This document shows positions 32,690-45,182 of a stretch of DNA of 64,000 nt, one piece after another. The number at the start of each line of letters is the position of its first letter. Positions within the stretch are counted from its first letter, which is position 1. Origin of the DNA: Siphonodentalium dalli (taxonomy: Eukaryota; Mollusca; Scaphopoda; Gadilida; Siphonodentaliidae); the NCBI GenBank assembly GCA_032622095.1, contig CP136069.1, positions 44,864,194 through 44,928,193 of the forward strand, read 5' to 3'. The notes under the pieces were generated by a model that ran no database searches, was not told the DNA's origin, and saw nothing but the letters and a program-made list of their open reading frames with translations. The translations under genes and the position numbers were made by a program.

Positions 32690-33800
32690 AAAATGAAAGT
32701 GACACTGTAGCTCAACTTGGAAAGGGAATAATTTCATGTGTTACAGTCAATGGAGTGATTAGGAATGTGGAAAGTTGAAAGGCCTAGTTATGCAAAGAGT
32801 AAAATCCAAGATGGCTGCTGGCAGCCATGTTTTTTTTGCTGAATGACCCCACAAAGACTCGTTCCCATTTACATGTCATTGTTAACATCCATCACAAATT
32901 TCATGATGATCCAATAAAAGATACGACCTGTAGCCTGTGTCAAAGGATTTAGTCATGCAAAGAGTAAAATCCAAGATGGCTGCTGGCGGCCATGTTTTTA
33001 GGCCAAACGACCTCAAAATTACTCGTTCCCATCTACATGTCAATATTAACATCCATGACATATTTCATGATGATCCAATAAAAGATACAACCTGTAGCCC
33101 GTGCTAATGGATTTAATTTTGAAATCCAAGATGGCCGCTGGCAGCCATGTTTTTTTGGTCGAACGACCCCAAAATGACTCATTCCCATCTACATGTCAAT
33201 GTCAACAGCCATGACAAATCTCATAATGATTTGACCAAAGGTACGACCTGTAGCCTGTGCCAAAGGATTTAGTCATACAAAGAGTAAAATCCAAGATGGC
33301 TGCTGGCGGCCAAATGACCCCAAAATGACTCGTTCCCATCTACATGTCATTGTTAACATCCATGACAAATTTCATGAAGATCGGACCAAAGCTACGACCT
33401 GTAGCCATGCCAAAGGATTTAGTCATGCAACGAGTAAAATCCAAGACGGCTGCTGGCGGCCATGTTTTTTGGCCGAACAACCCCAAAATGACTTGTTCCC
33501 ATCTACTTGTCAATATTAACATCCATGACAAATTTCATGATGATCAGACAAACAGTACGACCTGTAGCCCGCACCAATGGATTTAATTTTGAAATCCAAG
33601 ATGGCTGCCATCGGCCATGTTTTTTGGCCGAATGACCCCAAAATGACTCGTTCCCATCTACATGTCAAAGTCAACATTCATGACAAATTTCATAAAGATC
33701 AGACCAAAGATACGACCTGTAGCCCGCGCCAAAGGAAATTGTTGACGGACACACGGACGACGGATGCCAACCCATGGCAAAAACAAGACAGTCAATGACT
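32690..33800. repeat. Tandem family of 150-166 bp, about 7 units
   Basis: AAATCCAAGATGGCYGCTGG recurs at 32801, 32967, 33122, 33287, 33437 and 33592. Units also share CCCCAAAATGACTCGTTCCC, ATCTACATGTCAATGTTAAC, CATGACAAATTTCATGATGA and TACGACCTGTAGCC. Two alternating unit lengths (about 165 and 152) differ by an AAGGATTTAGTCATGCAAAG segment. The array ends with GACGGACACACGGACGACGG. Non-coding. Confidence 0.9.
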
Positions 33801-34269
33801 GTGGGGTCGCTCACCAGACTGCAAAGACTGATAAGACTGGGACTCTGGAGACCACAACAGTCAGAACTTTACATAATCACTTAGAAGTAGATTTAAACAG
33901 GATATGTGGCTAGAGAGACTTCACGTATGTACATGTAGATTGGTGAAAATCCACCTTGAAATTACCAACTGTACACTACTGATCACCCCCTGCTCCAGCT
34001 CAACAAGTCCCCTCCGACTACAGACTCCCAAGTCTTAAGTTGGAATTTCAAAACTGACACCTCAAACTTTCTCAATTGTTAGAAATTTCCAATCTCAAAA
34101 GCGCCTTTTTATAAAACCATTTAGGCATGTTTGAAGCCCAATTATCCATGGACCCAAAACACAATACATGTATGTCAGATTAATCAGTCAGGTGGTTCCA
34201 AGGTAGATGTTTTAATGAATTTGGTATTTCAATGATTTTATTAGACACAAAAGTGTTAACTCCCCATAG
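33801..34269. other. No gene seen (intron)
   Basis: Unique intronic sequence following the array's terminal tract. Confidence 0.5.
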
Positions 34270-35000
34270 CCCCGCCATTTCTTGACAGGTTGACCTCATT
34301 TTAACAAATCTGAATCTCAGTCACTAAAGGATCCTCCTGATTGCTCCATACTATATGTAAGCTAAATAGTCCAACCTCTCTTGAGAAGACATTTTAAGAA
34401 GTACTATAGAGACATATAGTTATGTCCCTGGTCCCACCCTATTTAACCTGGTGACCCCATCTGAATAGATTTGAATCCCAGACAGCAAAGAACCCTTCAT
34501 ACATATCATAAATATCAGTAAAATAGACCTGATGGTCCTTGTGAAGGAAGCATATAAAGAGGGAAACTGTCCTTCGTTTGGCCCCTATTTGACCAGGTGA
34601 CCCCATTTTTAAAAATCTGAATTGCAGTCAAGGAAGAACATTCCATGCTAAATAAACCAACTAGTTCTTGCAAACATATTTTAAGAATTACTATGTAGTG
34701 AAATAGTTAAGTCTCTGGCTCTGTCCTTATTTGACTTTGTGATCCCATTTTCACAAATCTGTCACCAAAGGTAATTTCATACCAAATATAAGCAAAATAG
34801 GCCATTTGATTCTTGCATAGAAGACACATCATGAATTACAATGGAGAGAAAGAGCAATGTAGCTGGCCTTGCACCTACTTGACCTGGTGACCCTGATTGA
34901 ACAAATCTGAATCACAATCACCAAAGGAGCAAGCCTGCAAATAGTGTGCCTATTCCTACATTGTATGTGCCTGGCCTCAAGCAACACAATGTATTACACA
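34270..35000. repeat. Degenerate tandem family, about 145-bp unit
   Basis: CCTATTTGACCTGGTGACCC-type anchors fall near 34440, 34586, 34727 and 34873. Units share AACAAATCTGAATC and a GTCACCAAAGGA-type phrase. A related unit is at 35880-36195. Confidence 0.75.
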
Positions 35001-35002
35001 AT

Positions 35003-35450
35003 CAAGCCTTGAAATAGTGTGATAGTGTGTCTGTCATTTGCAGAATGAGGTCCCACAGAGGGTGACTTTAGTGACGCTATCCTGCACAGTGGGCTAGCAT
35101 CACTAAATTCACCCTCTGGGGACCTCATTCTGCTTAGGCCCTCAACTGCTATGGCAGACCTAGGATAAGATTGAAGTTCCCCAGTTGAAATTGATGTTCA
35201 CCCATTGGGCACCTCAATTATGAATTTTATCTTCTGCAAATTAGGGGATATAGAAACTTCCTAGAAGGGAAATGTAACTAACAACAATGTTAATATGATA
35301 CTATAGATACTTTCCAGAAGATGAGGCCTAAGCAGAATGAGGTCTCCAGAGGGTGAATTTGGTGATGCTAGCCTGCTGTGTGGGATAGCATCACTAAATT
35401 CACCATCTGGGGCCCTCATTCTGCAAATGACAGGCATGCTATTTGCCATG
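35003..35450. mobile_element. hAT-like hairpin MITE, long form (448 bp)
   Basis: Starts CAAGCCTTGAAATAGTGTGA. Two hairpins (35045-35128 and 35337-35416) flank an interior holding CTCAACTGCTATGGCAGACC, GATGTTCACCCATTGGGCAC and GATACTTTCCAGAAGATGAG. The right terminus has decayed (ATGCTATTTGCCATGTC). The same interior occurs inverted at 60430-60610. Confidence 0.8.
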
Positions 35451-35879
35451 TCAGACACACTAAATTCAGGCAGTTTGTTTAAAATTGCTAGCAGTATGTT
35501 TATACAAGCTGTCAGTGACATATTCTAATCTAGATTAATGACCTGTGTTTCTCTCTGTCTATCCACAAAAAGATATCTGCAACTTTAATAGAACAGGTAT
35601 TAAAGTTGGCAGCTGGAAATGGTATCCGTTGGAAGGGATGTTGGTTGGGTGCAGGCCACCGCAGGGTGGGGGTGGGGGTGGGTCTGGGCCATGTGGGAGG
35701 GGGGATGGGTAATGGAATATTTTTGTAATTTCAGAAGATTAAAGATTAAAGTTTCACAACTCTGCAGATGTTATAATGGTGTCACTTTTTTCAAATTTTA
35801 TAAAATGATTAAAAAATAAAATTGAGTAAGGTGAAAATTCTAAAAATCTGAATTTAACAAAATTTTTTTTTTTTAAGTT
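35451..35879. other. No gene; GT/GGG-rich patch
   Basis: A G-rich tract near 35660-35710 (GGGTGGGGGTGGGGGTGGGT) could form a G-quadruplex. Otherwise unique. Confidence 0.5.
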
Positions 35880-36195
35880 GTCACTGGCTCCGCCCACAGT
35901 CCCCCAAGAACCCTTTGTACCAAATATGAACCCATTCGGCCCAATAAAATTTGAGAAGTCGTTGTAAGAATTACAGAGTTATGGGCCTGGCTTCGGAACT
36001 ATTTGACCCAGTGTCCTCATTTGAATATGAGTCACCTAGGGAACATCCAAACCAAATATGAACCAATTCGGCATTACGGTTCCAGAGGAGAAGATGTTCA
36101 AAGAATTGTTGACGGATGGACGGACGGATGGACGACGGACGAGGAGTGATGACTATAGCTCCACCGGAGACTTTGTCTCAGGTGAGCTAAAAACT
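35880..36195. repeat. Dispersed unit ending GTCTCAGGTGAGCTAAAAA
   Basis: TTTGTACCAAATATGAACCC, ATTACAGAGTTATGGGCCTG, ACTATTTGACCCAGTGTCCT, then GACGGATGGACGACGGACGA and the tail shared with 21100-21190. Confidence 0.7.
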
Positions 36196-36414
36196 GCACA
36201 AAACATCTGGAAAAAAGGCCATTCAGGAGTTCTCCATACATTATCTCCAGCCATGCTAATTCACCTGCCCTGTTGGGCCAGGAACTGGTCTATTCCTTTC
36301 AGAGCGATATTAAATATTTTTGGAGACATGTTGCACATTTTGTCGCACATGCTTTTACTAACATTCACTATGTAAACTGTGAATAACATAAATTATTACC
36401 AGAAATGGACTTAC

Positions 36415-36502
36415 CTCTGTTGGGTATTCGTAGATGACACAGTTCAGGCAATCAATACAGGCAGTTAAAAGATCCAGCAACGCCAGGGTAAAGCTGCAGA
36501 AC
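36415..36502 (-). CDS. NUP188: NUP188-like exon (LALLDLLTACIDC), second copy
   Basis: Minus-strand exon of 88 bp, acceptor GTTATTGCAG, donor ACAGAG|GTAAGT. Encodes FCSFTLALLDLLTACIDCLN then CVIYEYPTE. Its first base completes the Arg codon left open by exon 44174-44306, and it ends in phase 0 for exon 31674-31759. Leucine-rich and helical, as expected for an alpha-solenoid nucleoporin. The NUP188 assignment depends on the linked exons. Confidence 0.68.
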
Positions 36503-37739
36503 CTGCAATAACAATTAACCCTTCAATAATTAAATAATTAAATTGAGAGTGAACATGCATGACCCTAATTAAACTGAAATGAAAATGATCTACACTAAAT
36601 AGTAAAAACATATTTCGAAATTACCTTATTGGTTCAATGATTACAGTACACACAAACAATTTTGACAAAATTGAAGGGAGCAGATTTTACTACCCATCTA
36701 TTTAAAATTGCAGGTGCGGAAGGGTGTGAGTGCAATTGGATTGGGAAGAACTGCATACAAATGCAAGAAAAGGTACCAATTAACTACTATCAGTAAGCAA
36801 TCAGTTATCAAAGAGCTAAAGTATATATTAAGACCCATAGGGGCATACAATTATTCCTACGGCCAAAAAATATGGGGCACAATTTACATATGCTGTGAAG
36901 TGTTATTCGAGCTGCAAAGCAGTGAGTGGGGGAGAACGCAAGAATGGGGGAGAACACAAGAGTGGAGTCTCCCCTCTTGTAGGAGGCGGTCGTCATATGA
37001 GTGGGGTATATCAAGCTCCGGTGATGTTATGTATACATGTAGTAACCAAATTTTATTTATATAACATGTCGATGTTCCAACAATGCAGTTGATCATGATG
37101 TGAAAAAATTACTGCGAATTGAACAGCTCAATTGCATGCTAGTTAAATTTATTTGAGCACCAGTCTCTCGGCTGACCATCGAGCCACACATCACAGAAGA
37201 AAGATTAAATGGACATGGCTCCTTCGAACCTCCAATATTTTTCTACGTAATTCGGAGCGATGGATACGATAGGTTGATAAATAAACAAACTATTGATATA
37301 CAGGCGTCATATGTACTGAAAAACACTTGCAAAAGTCTCCGCCATTTCTCAGCCATTTTCAACTTTTCAGACAAACACTATATATTACTACCATATCAGG
37401 AATTGACTACCATGGAACGCTATTTTCTGTTCCGTGTCGTGCAAATGGCTGTTTTATGTTTGGGACCCAAACACCGTATTGACAGATGCATTTTACATTA
37501 CTTCAATGTGTCTTTTTGGGTTACATAATGCTCGTAGAAAGGTAGTTCAGATATTTATCGACCTATTTCGATAATGAGAAAAAAGCAAAAACGAATAATA
37601 TTATGTGTATATTGGTGTGCAATCCGCCATGTGGCTTTAAGTTTGAATAACAAACTTTTGTCTAAATGTCTGCATTTGCAAATGATTAACGAATGAACAG
37701 TCGACATAGTTGCTTGTCTGTGTTGGTGTATTGTATCAG
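36503..37739. other. No supported gene (intron)
   Basis: Short GAGTGGGGGAGAACGCAAGA-type duplication near 36925-36960. A frame at 37274-37528 is unrecognised. Confidence 0.5.
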
Positions 37740-39250
37740 TCCAATGCTACAATAACTCTGTATTCTGATATCGGTCGTGAAACTGTTAGTCCAGGCACAT
37801 TAGGTTTCACTAGTGCAAAAAATCCGGGAAAGCTGAATTTTTCAGGGATTAATAAGAACATGTTTATGAACAACTTGGAAAAAGTCCCCTGGAATCCGAG
37901 TTGAGCTTTTTGAGATATCATGATTTTTCGTAATGGTGCAAATTCTGACGAAATTCCATTAGACCATATGCGAATGCAGTCATATGTAGGCTAGTTTATG
38001 GACTCAATCTTCACACATACCCGTCCATCATGGAGCAGGTGTCGATAGATATGCGTAATTGATGCTAGAGCTTACTAACAGTCGATATTCCATAATTGTG
38101 ATGACATTTATTGGCGAGCATATAAATCGCATGGTGATTCAAAATTTTCCTAACAAAAGAGGGCGAGTAAAGATATTCAGACGACAATGAGCTAAAATAT
38201 GAACCATTATACTAGAACAGTGGTTAGTTCAGAACAGGAAAGTGATGAGATATATCGAACCATCACCAACCTTAAGATTTTATAGCCGGAAACATAACAC
38301 TACCCCCTAAAACGTACGCCATGGCTTTGAGTGTCTGAAAGGCAAAAATACCACATAATAGTCCTGGCGTTTGACGTAACAATTGTGCAAATGGTGATAA
38401 CACTATGAAAGTTGGCGCATAGGTTCCTTATACACTATTAATCATTTTCAGATGTGTAGACATCGCGACAGGTCCTTCCTTGGCAACGGTTGCTAGGCAA
38501 CTATCCCACATTGAAGAAATACAAATATGACTGATATTATGGCAGTTTAACAATCTAACCTACGCCATGCAGCATTTTTATGGTGAAAATAATATTAGTT
38601 GTTACTTACAGTGGTGGTAACGGTTGCTAGGGACATACCCGAAATCGAAAAATGCTGATCTGACTGATATTATGGTAGATTTGACAAACTAATATAAACT
38701 ACGTCATTATCATTTTATGGTGAAACAATTGTAATAGTTATTGTTAGTGTGGGTTCGACTTTAAAAATTATTATATATTTCTGGTAACGGTTGCTAGGGA
38801 CATACCAGACGTCGAAAAATGCACACATGACTGATATTATGGTAGTTTTAACAAACTAAACTACGTCATGTAACATTTTTATATTAAAAACAATTATTAT
38901 AATTGTTGTTAGTGTGAACATGGCAGTAAAGTTGCCGCATTCGTTACCTAACGGGGGTGTAATGGTTGCTATGGACATACCCACCTTTGAAAACATACCA
39001 TATGTATGAGTTTCTTGTAATTTAACTGATATAACTGTTTCATAATATGGTATGAGTTTCGGGAAATTTGCATGATATAATTGTTTCATAATATGCCATA
39101 TTATGCTTATACTGACAATAATGCATAACTAAAGGTTGTTGTGTTGTGTACTGATGCATTCTCGTGTGATTCTCGTGTGGCAAATTGGTATTGAGGTTTC
39201 ATTGTTGCTAGGTAACCACCTACCATTGACAAATCTTCTTTAAACTGACA
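37740..39250. repeat. Left arm of giant foldback
   Basis: Reverse-complement partner of 41090-42330. Landmarks from the outer end are TGTTAGTCCAGGCACATTAG, AATCCGGGAAAGCTGAATTT, ACATAACACTACCCCCTAAA, GGTTCCTTATACACTATTAA, then 4-5 tandem units of 140-175 bp with GGTAACGGTTGCTAGGGACA and ACTGATATTATGGTAG near 38476, 38617, 38783 and 38958. Confidence 0.75.
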
Positions 39251-39399
39251 GACTATCCAGTTAGTTTTATCAGAATCACATACCTGTGTGGAGTTTATTA
39301 TTGTTTCTTCCATCAATCGATTGTTGGAATACATTTTAATGAGACATGTAAAAATATTGACCCACATTTATGTCGATACCCCCCCCCCCCCATGGAATC

Positions 39400-41080
39400 G
39401 GACATTCGAACTACATTTGACAATGGCATCCATGCAGAACACTCTATCACGGTGTGGTAGCATCCGCATACCAGTTGCTATACTGTATGAACTAACTGTA
39501 TTTCCTTCCTATCCATGCCATAACTACATATATGTCAATACATGGTCATGAGTCATTTACAAGTCTATAGGAGCTCGTACATGAGCGTGGCCTATATATT
39601 TCAGACTGAGATACCATGAACTACCCTTTGGAACCGGTGACCAATACCCATTTACATGGGCAGCCATGGGCCCATTACCAACCCTTAGTTACTAAGGAAC
39701 AGCATCCATTGACGTGTCTTAACTACTGTGTCCATGTCATAGAAAGGGGCCTGGACCGATGATATACTATTTAGGGTTGGTTCTATTGATTTGCCATATA
39801 GACCTGGGTACATGTCATGCGTTCATAACTATAGACACCTGTGTATTTGCACTACATGTGGTGTTCATATGGGTCCATGGCGTATGCGTGGCTGTGGTTA
39901 TAACCTAGATAGTCATGTAACATGTACATTCATGGGATGGGTTCATGTCTTACATATAAATGTCTGGTAATAAGGTCATAACTAAATCAGCCTGGATACA
40001 TGGGCTGTCCATAGTGGCCCGTCTCAATTTCCTACCTATATAAGCCTGGGTCCATAGCCAAGCTATGGTGGTGCACACGGCCAATCGACAGGGACCTCCA
40101 TCCTATAGGGCGTTGATCGAATGGCTGAAAACGGATGTACGTATATGGTATTCATATAGAGACGTTGATCCATGCACTTGCATTTTGGTCCATGACTTAC
40201 CCGTAGGCATGGGGTCCATGTGTCTCCTATATATGTGGATCAGTCCATTGCCTACGAGCATATATGTGAATCTATTAAATGATTAATAACGCCGGTGCAG
40301 CAGCTTTTATTTAGGGACCTGCGTCCATGTCCTACATATAGGCACATGTATCCACTGCATACATCATTATAGTCACCTGTGTATTAGCACTATTTAAACT
40401 TGCCTGGGTCTTTGGTGTAGATATATCACGTATAAGGGGTTGGCCCATATCCTACATATAGACAGACACCTGCTTATGCCTGGGTACAATGCAATATGGC
40501 ATACATATATCGGCCTTTGTCCATTGCCTACACGTATGGGTATGTGTCCATGGCCAACCTACAGTGCCATGTGTATGGGCTATTTATAAGGGCCCCCCAT
40601 CCTTAACTTTCGTATATGTGGCATCGGTCCAATATCTATATATAGGTTGGTCTGTCACAAAACTGTCTCATATGTTCATACCATATATAGGGTCCTGAAT
40701 CCATGGTGCACTAATGCATTGTGCATCGGACTTGGTCTATGGTATCTTAGTACATGGTCTATCTGTGAGCACTTGGGTATTTGCACCATGTAACAGTGTC
40801 ATGGTCATAGATACCATACATGTATGCTTATATGAAGCGTTTTGGTTCATGGACTATACATATCCTACGTCCATAGTCTATATGTATGGACATGGGTCCT
40901 GTGACTATATATGTGCCTGGGTTCCTAACCTAACTATTGTAGGCTAGGCCCATGGCTAACATATTGGTGGCTGACCCTAGCTATGTTCTTCATATATAGT
41001 AGAGTGGGTCCGTGACTTACATTATACAACTAGCTGTGTGGGTCTATGGCTTATATAACTATTATGGCCATGCCTCATAT
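39400..41080. repeat. Foldback core: degenerate GGGTCCATGGCCTACATATA array
   Basis: Dozens of diverged phrases such as GGGTCCATGTCCTACATATA, TATAGACACCTGTGTATTTG and CCTGGGTCCATAGCC occupy the loop between the arms. No fixed period could be read; roughly 30-40 bp. Non-coding. Confidence 0.65.
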
Positions 41081-41089
41081 TAAATATAA

Positions 41090-42330
41090 GCAACAACTTT
41101 TCAACTCTCACTTTGAATTACCGATATCTAAACTGATGGAGCGTAACGGATAATTGTACCCATATTCTGGTTAGGCTCACACTAACAACATTTATAATTG
41201 TTTTCACCATAAAAACGTTAATACTACCATAATATCAGTCATATGTGCATTTTTGTATTTCGGGTATGACACTGGCAACAGTTACCACTCATATAAGTAA
41301 GAATTATATGGTATTTTTTTCAGCCAGCTCAACACTAACAACAACTATTCTAATTGTTTTCAACATGAAAGTGCTATTAGGTGTAGTTTAGTTTGTTAAA
41401 GCTACCATAATATCAGTCATATGTGCATTTTTAGATTGTGCATGTGTGTGTCCCTAGCAACCGTCACCCCTTGTAAGTAAGAAATATGGTAATTTGTCAG
41501 TCAGGTCAAAACTGACAACAATTATTTTCACCATAAAAATTTAGTTTAGTTTGTTAGAACACATATAATATCAGTCATATGCCATTAATCTGATACCGGA
41601 TAGTTGCCTAGCAACCGTTGCTAAGAAGAGCCTGTCGCAAATGTCGCCACATGTGAAAATGAGCAGTAGCGTATAAGGAACATATGTGCCAAGTTTCATG
41701 CTTTTATCGCCCTTTTCACAGTTGGTGTGTTTTCTACAACAAGCACTTGGACTATAGCGGAAGAGCAAAATGTGACGAGAGCCAGTTTAGGGGGTAGGGT
41801 TATGTTTTTACAAGTATTGACAACTTATCATACGTATAGTTGCTAATCCGACATATTATATTGCAGGAGTGATGTCTGTGCAGTTTTTAAAACAAATTGC
41901 TTGCGCCTACGTAATGAATAGCCCGAGAAATTTGACATCGAATAGGACAGTTTGTCTGAAAAAATCGTCATTTTATGGGGTCATTATGTTATTTTATATC
42001 CATATCTGCAAAATTCATTCAAATCCCCCCGTTGAATTTGTATCTCTGGTTCGAGAATTGTGTATTGAACAATATTGAGTACATTTGGTATATGTTTCGG
42101 CTGAAAATTTGTTATATCATCCCATTATTCCTATGTTTGTGAAAAATATAAAAGTTTTTTTTTTATATGGAAAAAATTGGTTAACTCCGATAGCTCAACT
42201 CCGATTTTAGGGGACTTTTCGTGACGCATCCGCGATGTTATGGCCTAAATAAAATAAAAAAATCAGCTTTCCCGGATTTATTTCCTTACTTTTCCCCATT
42301 CACGCCTAATGTGCCTGGACTATGTGACAA
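41090..42330. repeat. Right arm of giant foldback
   Basis: Inverted partner of the left arm: GGCTCACACTAACAACATTT, CCATAATATCAGTCATATGT, CCTAGCAACCGTTGCTAAGA, GCGTATAAGGAACATATGTG, TTTAGGGGGTAGGGTTATGT, CAGCTTTCCCGGATTT and CTAATGTGCCTGGACTA. The order mirrors the left arm exactly. Confidence 0.75.
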
Positions 42331-43470
42331 TGTGCAGGTTTAAATCTCGGAATATTTAACTTCAAAGTTCAAATGTCATGATCACTAACCAGGATTTTTT
42401 CCGGAAATATATTGGCCAACTTCAGCAGTGTGCGAGAATGTCTGACAAGTACATTTTGTACAGTTACATCCACCATCTTAGCATTGGCTGACAGCACATG
42501 GGGTGTAGTTTGGAAGGAGGAGAACATGAAATCGGGTATCACTTCCAACGTTAATGAGAAATTTGTTCATTCGAAATCACCCACCAAATATCATGTAAAT
42601 TGCCATTGATGCAGCATGAAAGCTAGTTGAAAAAATGCTATAGCCTATACCTGAATGACTGAATTTGGCACATGGTAGTGACATGCCTACGGTTGGTGAT
42701 TCATGTATCGTAACAACTAAAGTTACCAAAATCCACATGTCAATACCATGTACACATTTGGCATATGTACTTTCCTGGCAGTGCTCAGCCCTGGAGTATA
42801 AATTAGGAATAGGCCTATATGGCCCTATATTGGAAAGGAGTTTGTGTTGTGGCTGACAGGGCCATTGGTCGGTGTGTTTATATATAACGCCAGATCTATA
42901 CTATGCATATGGATGCAACTTATAACTACGTGAACTGCTCAAATATTATGATGAATTCGTTGTTCCAATACTCTTAATACCGGGAATGGCAGGATTGTTA
43001 ACATTGGAGCTGAACTTATCGGAAATGCATTGGGCGGTGATCGTACCATGGTCCTGCATGTCAGAAGTACATCATTCACCTTTGCCAGAAAAATATTGGT
43101 ATGGCCAAAACCGTCCAGCCATACCCAGAATTACGCCCTTGAAGACCCATTATTTAAGGCCGCATAACATTTCAAATTGATTATTAGGCATTTTATTTTT
43201 CATATCAGGACGGGAATTCACTTTTTATTTTTAAATTTATTTGCATCTATAAGGATTATTGAACCCTTCGTAATTCAAATTTCACCAGACACGTCACAAA
43301 ATGAGCCCAATAGTGGCAATACAGATGATTCCCTGTGTTTTTTTGTCACTAACTTGCAAGTAAATATTTTCTTGGTTATCTTTCTCAGCATCAGTCCACT
43401 GAGAATGGGAATAACTTATCTACAAAGCTTCTATATTGGATGCTAAATCAATCCACAAAAGTATTATTTC
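42331..43470. other. No supported gene (intron)
   Basis: Unique sequence. Frames near 42412 and 42986 have no splice context. Confidence 0.5.
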
Positions 43471-43960
43471 TCAACCCATTCAAATACTCTTTGACGAGTA
43501 GTTCCTTTATGAAATGTTCAGAGGGTAAGTTCAACAAACGAACATTTCCAATCAATCAACAGGTATCCTTCTGTGCTTGTCCAAGCCTTGAAATAGCGTG
43601 TCTGTCATTTGCAGAATGAGGTCCCCAGATGGTGAATTTAGTGATGCTACCCCCGCATAGCGGGCTAGCATCACCAAATTCACCCTCTGGGAACCTCATT
43701 GTGCTGAGATGTAAGCAGAATGAGGTCCCCAGAGGGTGAATTTGGTGATGCTAGCCCGCTATGCGGGGTAGCATCACTAAATTCACCCTCTGGGGACCTC
43801 ATTCTGCAAATGACAGACACACTATTTCAAGGCTTGTGCTTGTCTTATTTTTTCATCCGTTTGTCTGCTAATTTATTCTGAACACCCCTGAATAATATAC
43901 CAATCCAATATATACTTTTATAACTGGACAGGAGAGTCCATTTAGTAAAGAAAGGATTAA
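43471..43960. mobile_element. piggyBac-like MITE split by a hAT-like MITE
   Basis: The outer sequence (TCAACCCATTCAAATACTC ... CCATTTAGTAAAGAAAGGATTAA) is the family of 9450-9698; the halves share ATGTTCAGAGG, AAGTTCAACAAACGAACA and ATATACTTTTATAACTGGAC with the other copies. It is cut at TGCTTGTC by the insertion at 43582-43836. Confidence 0.8.
43582..43836. mobile_element. hAT-like hairpin MITE, double-hairpin form (255 bp)
   Basis: Ends CAAGCCTTGAAATAGCGTGT and its complement, with 8-bp duplications TGCTTGTC at 43574-43581 and 43837-43844. Two hairpins in tandem, each with the arm CAGAGGGTGAATTTGGTGAT, joined by GAGATGTAAGCAGAATGAGG. Confidence 0.92.
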
Positions 43961-44173
43961 CTTTTATTTTTGGTTTTCCAATTATACCAAACGGATCGAT
44001 CCATTATGTGAAAATGACATTACATCATATCAAATATTTAACAATTTTTTTTCCATAAGAGTATTTGTGATTGTCATGACAATACAAGTGATGAAAATGT
44101 CTCTATCAAAGAATAAAATGAAATATAAAATTGCATCGAGGAACAGAATTGTCTGTCTTCGACTCAGAATTAC

Positions 44174-44306
44174 CTTTGTAGTATCTGGTAGCAGTGATCC
44201 ACTATCCCCATGTATTTCTCGGCACTGCTTGGTAGTGATGTCATCAGTTCCTTCGCAAGTCTCAATCCCAGCATCACTCTTGAAAACTGGCTCATTGACA
44301 CCATAC
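44174..44306 (-). CDS. NUP188: NUP188-like exon (LGLRLAKEL segment), second copy
   Basis: Minus-strand exon of 133 bp, acceptor TATAATTTTAG, donor TACAAAG|GTAATT. In the frame that joins the next exon it encodes MVSMSQFSRVMLGLRLAKEL then MTSLPSSAEKYMG and IVDHCYQILQR. A second open frame exists, but only this one keeps phase with 36415-36502. This is the most upstream exon of the second copy that I can find; the preceding exon should end with one base of a split codon. No partner was found in the 18 kb up to the NUP188 stop at 62198, so the copy appears 5'-truncated. Confidence 0.65.
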
Positions 44307-45182
44307 CTAAAATTATATATGTTAAAAATAAATAGGAGATAAATGTAGATCTGTTCCATTGGATATTAGGGGATTTGAGTACGAAAACATTTAACGAGCT
44401 GGCTTATCCAATGAACAGGGTATGCTTATCTCCATTGCTATTCAATCAACCAAAAACTTAAAAGAAACAGCACCAAATGCACTTTTATCGGCATTATATG
44501 CTATGAAGTCAGACATGCTTTTTTGATGATCAAATCTCTGCCTACGTGTTCCATGGGATAACAATTTCCTGTTAAAGACATATTATGAACTTGTTCGTGT
44601 GCCTGAAACTGATAAGTTAGTATGCAGGGGTTGTGCCAACTGGAGGAATGTAGCATTCTACTAACATCGCAGAAAATCTCAAGCAAATCGACCATACCAT
44701 TCCATAGATAACATTGTCTGAATTATGCTCAATTGTAAATATTTACTTCTCGAATCGGGACCCATTTATCGGCGATAAACTAACGAAAATGATTTCGCCA
44801 TCAAGAGTCATTTAATCTAATTAATATATAAGAATGACGGTGTGTGTAGTCAATTTGGATATACCCAACATTGTAGTAAATATCTACCTTGTTGTGTCTA
44901 TATGTGTATATGTCTATGTGTTATGTAAACTCTTCAGTACTGGAGAAAAATAATAATTATTTGCAGATATATTATTATGACCGTCCAGAATTAATGACCT
45001 TAAGCCCTCAATTGACGAATCTCAGATTATTGACTGACAGTGGCAACTGACCAATCGCGTTACAGCGAACGAATTTCAAGGACGTCGTCTTCCCAAACAA
45101 AAGAACCTCTCGATGTAGCATTTACACTCATTTTAAAACGTTGTTTAACACGATAATAAAACTTCTTTCCGAAATTTTAAAG
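44307..45182. other. No gene seen
   Basis: Unique AT-rich sequence with nothing recognised on either strand. Confidence 0.5.
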
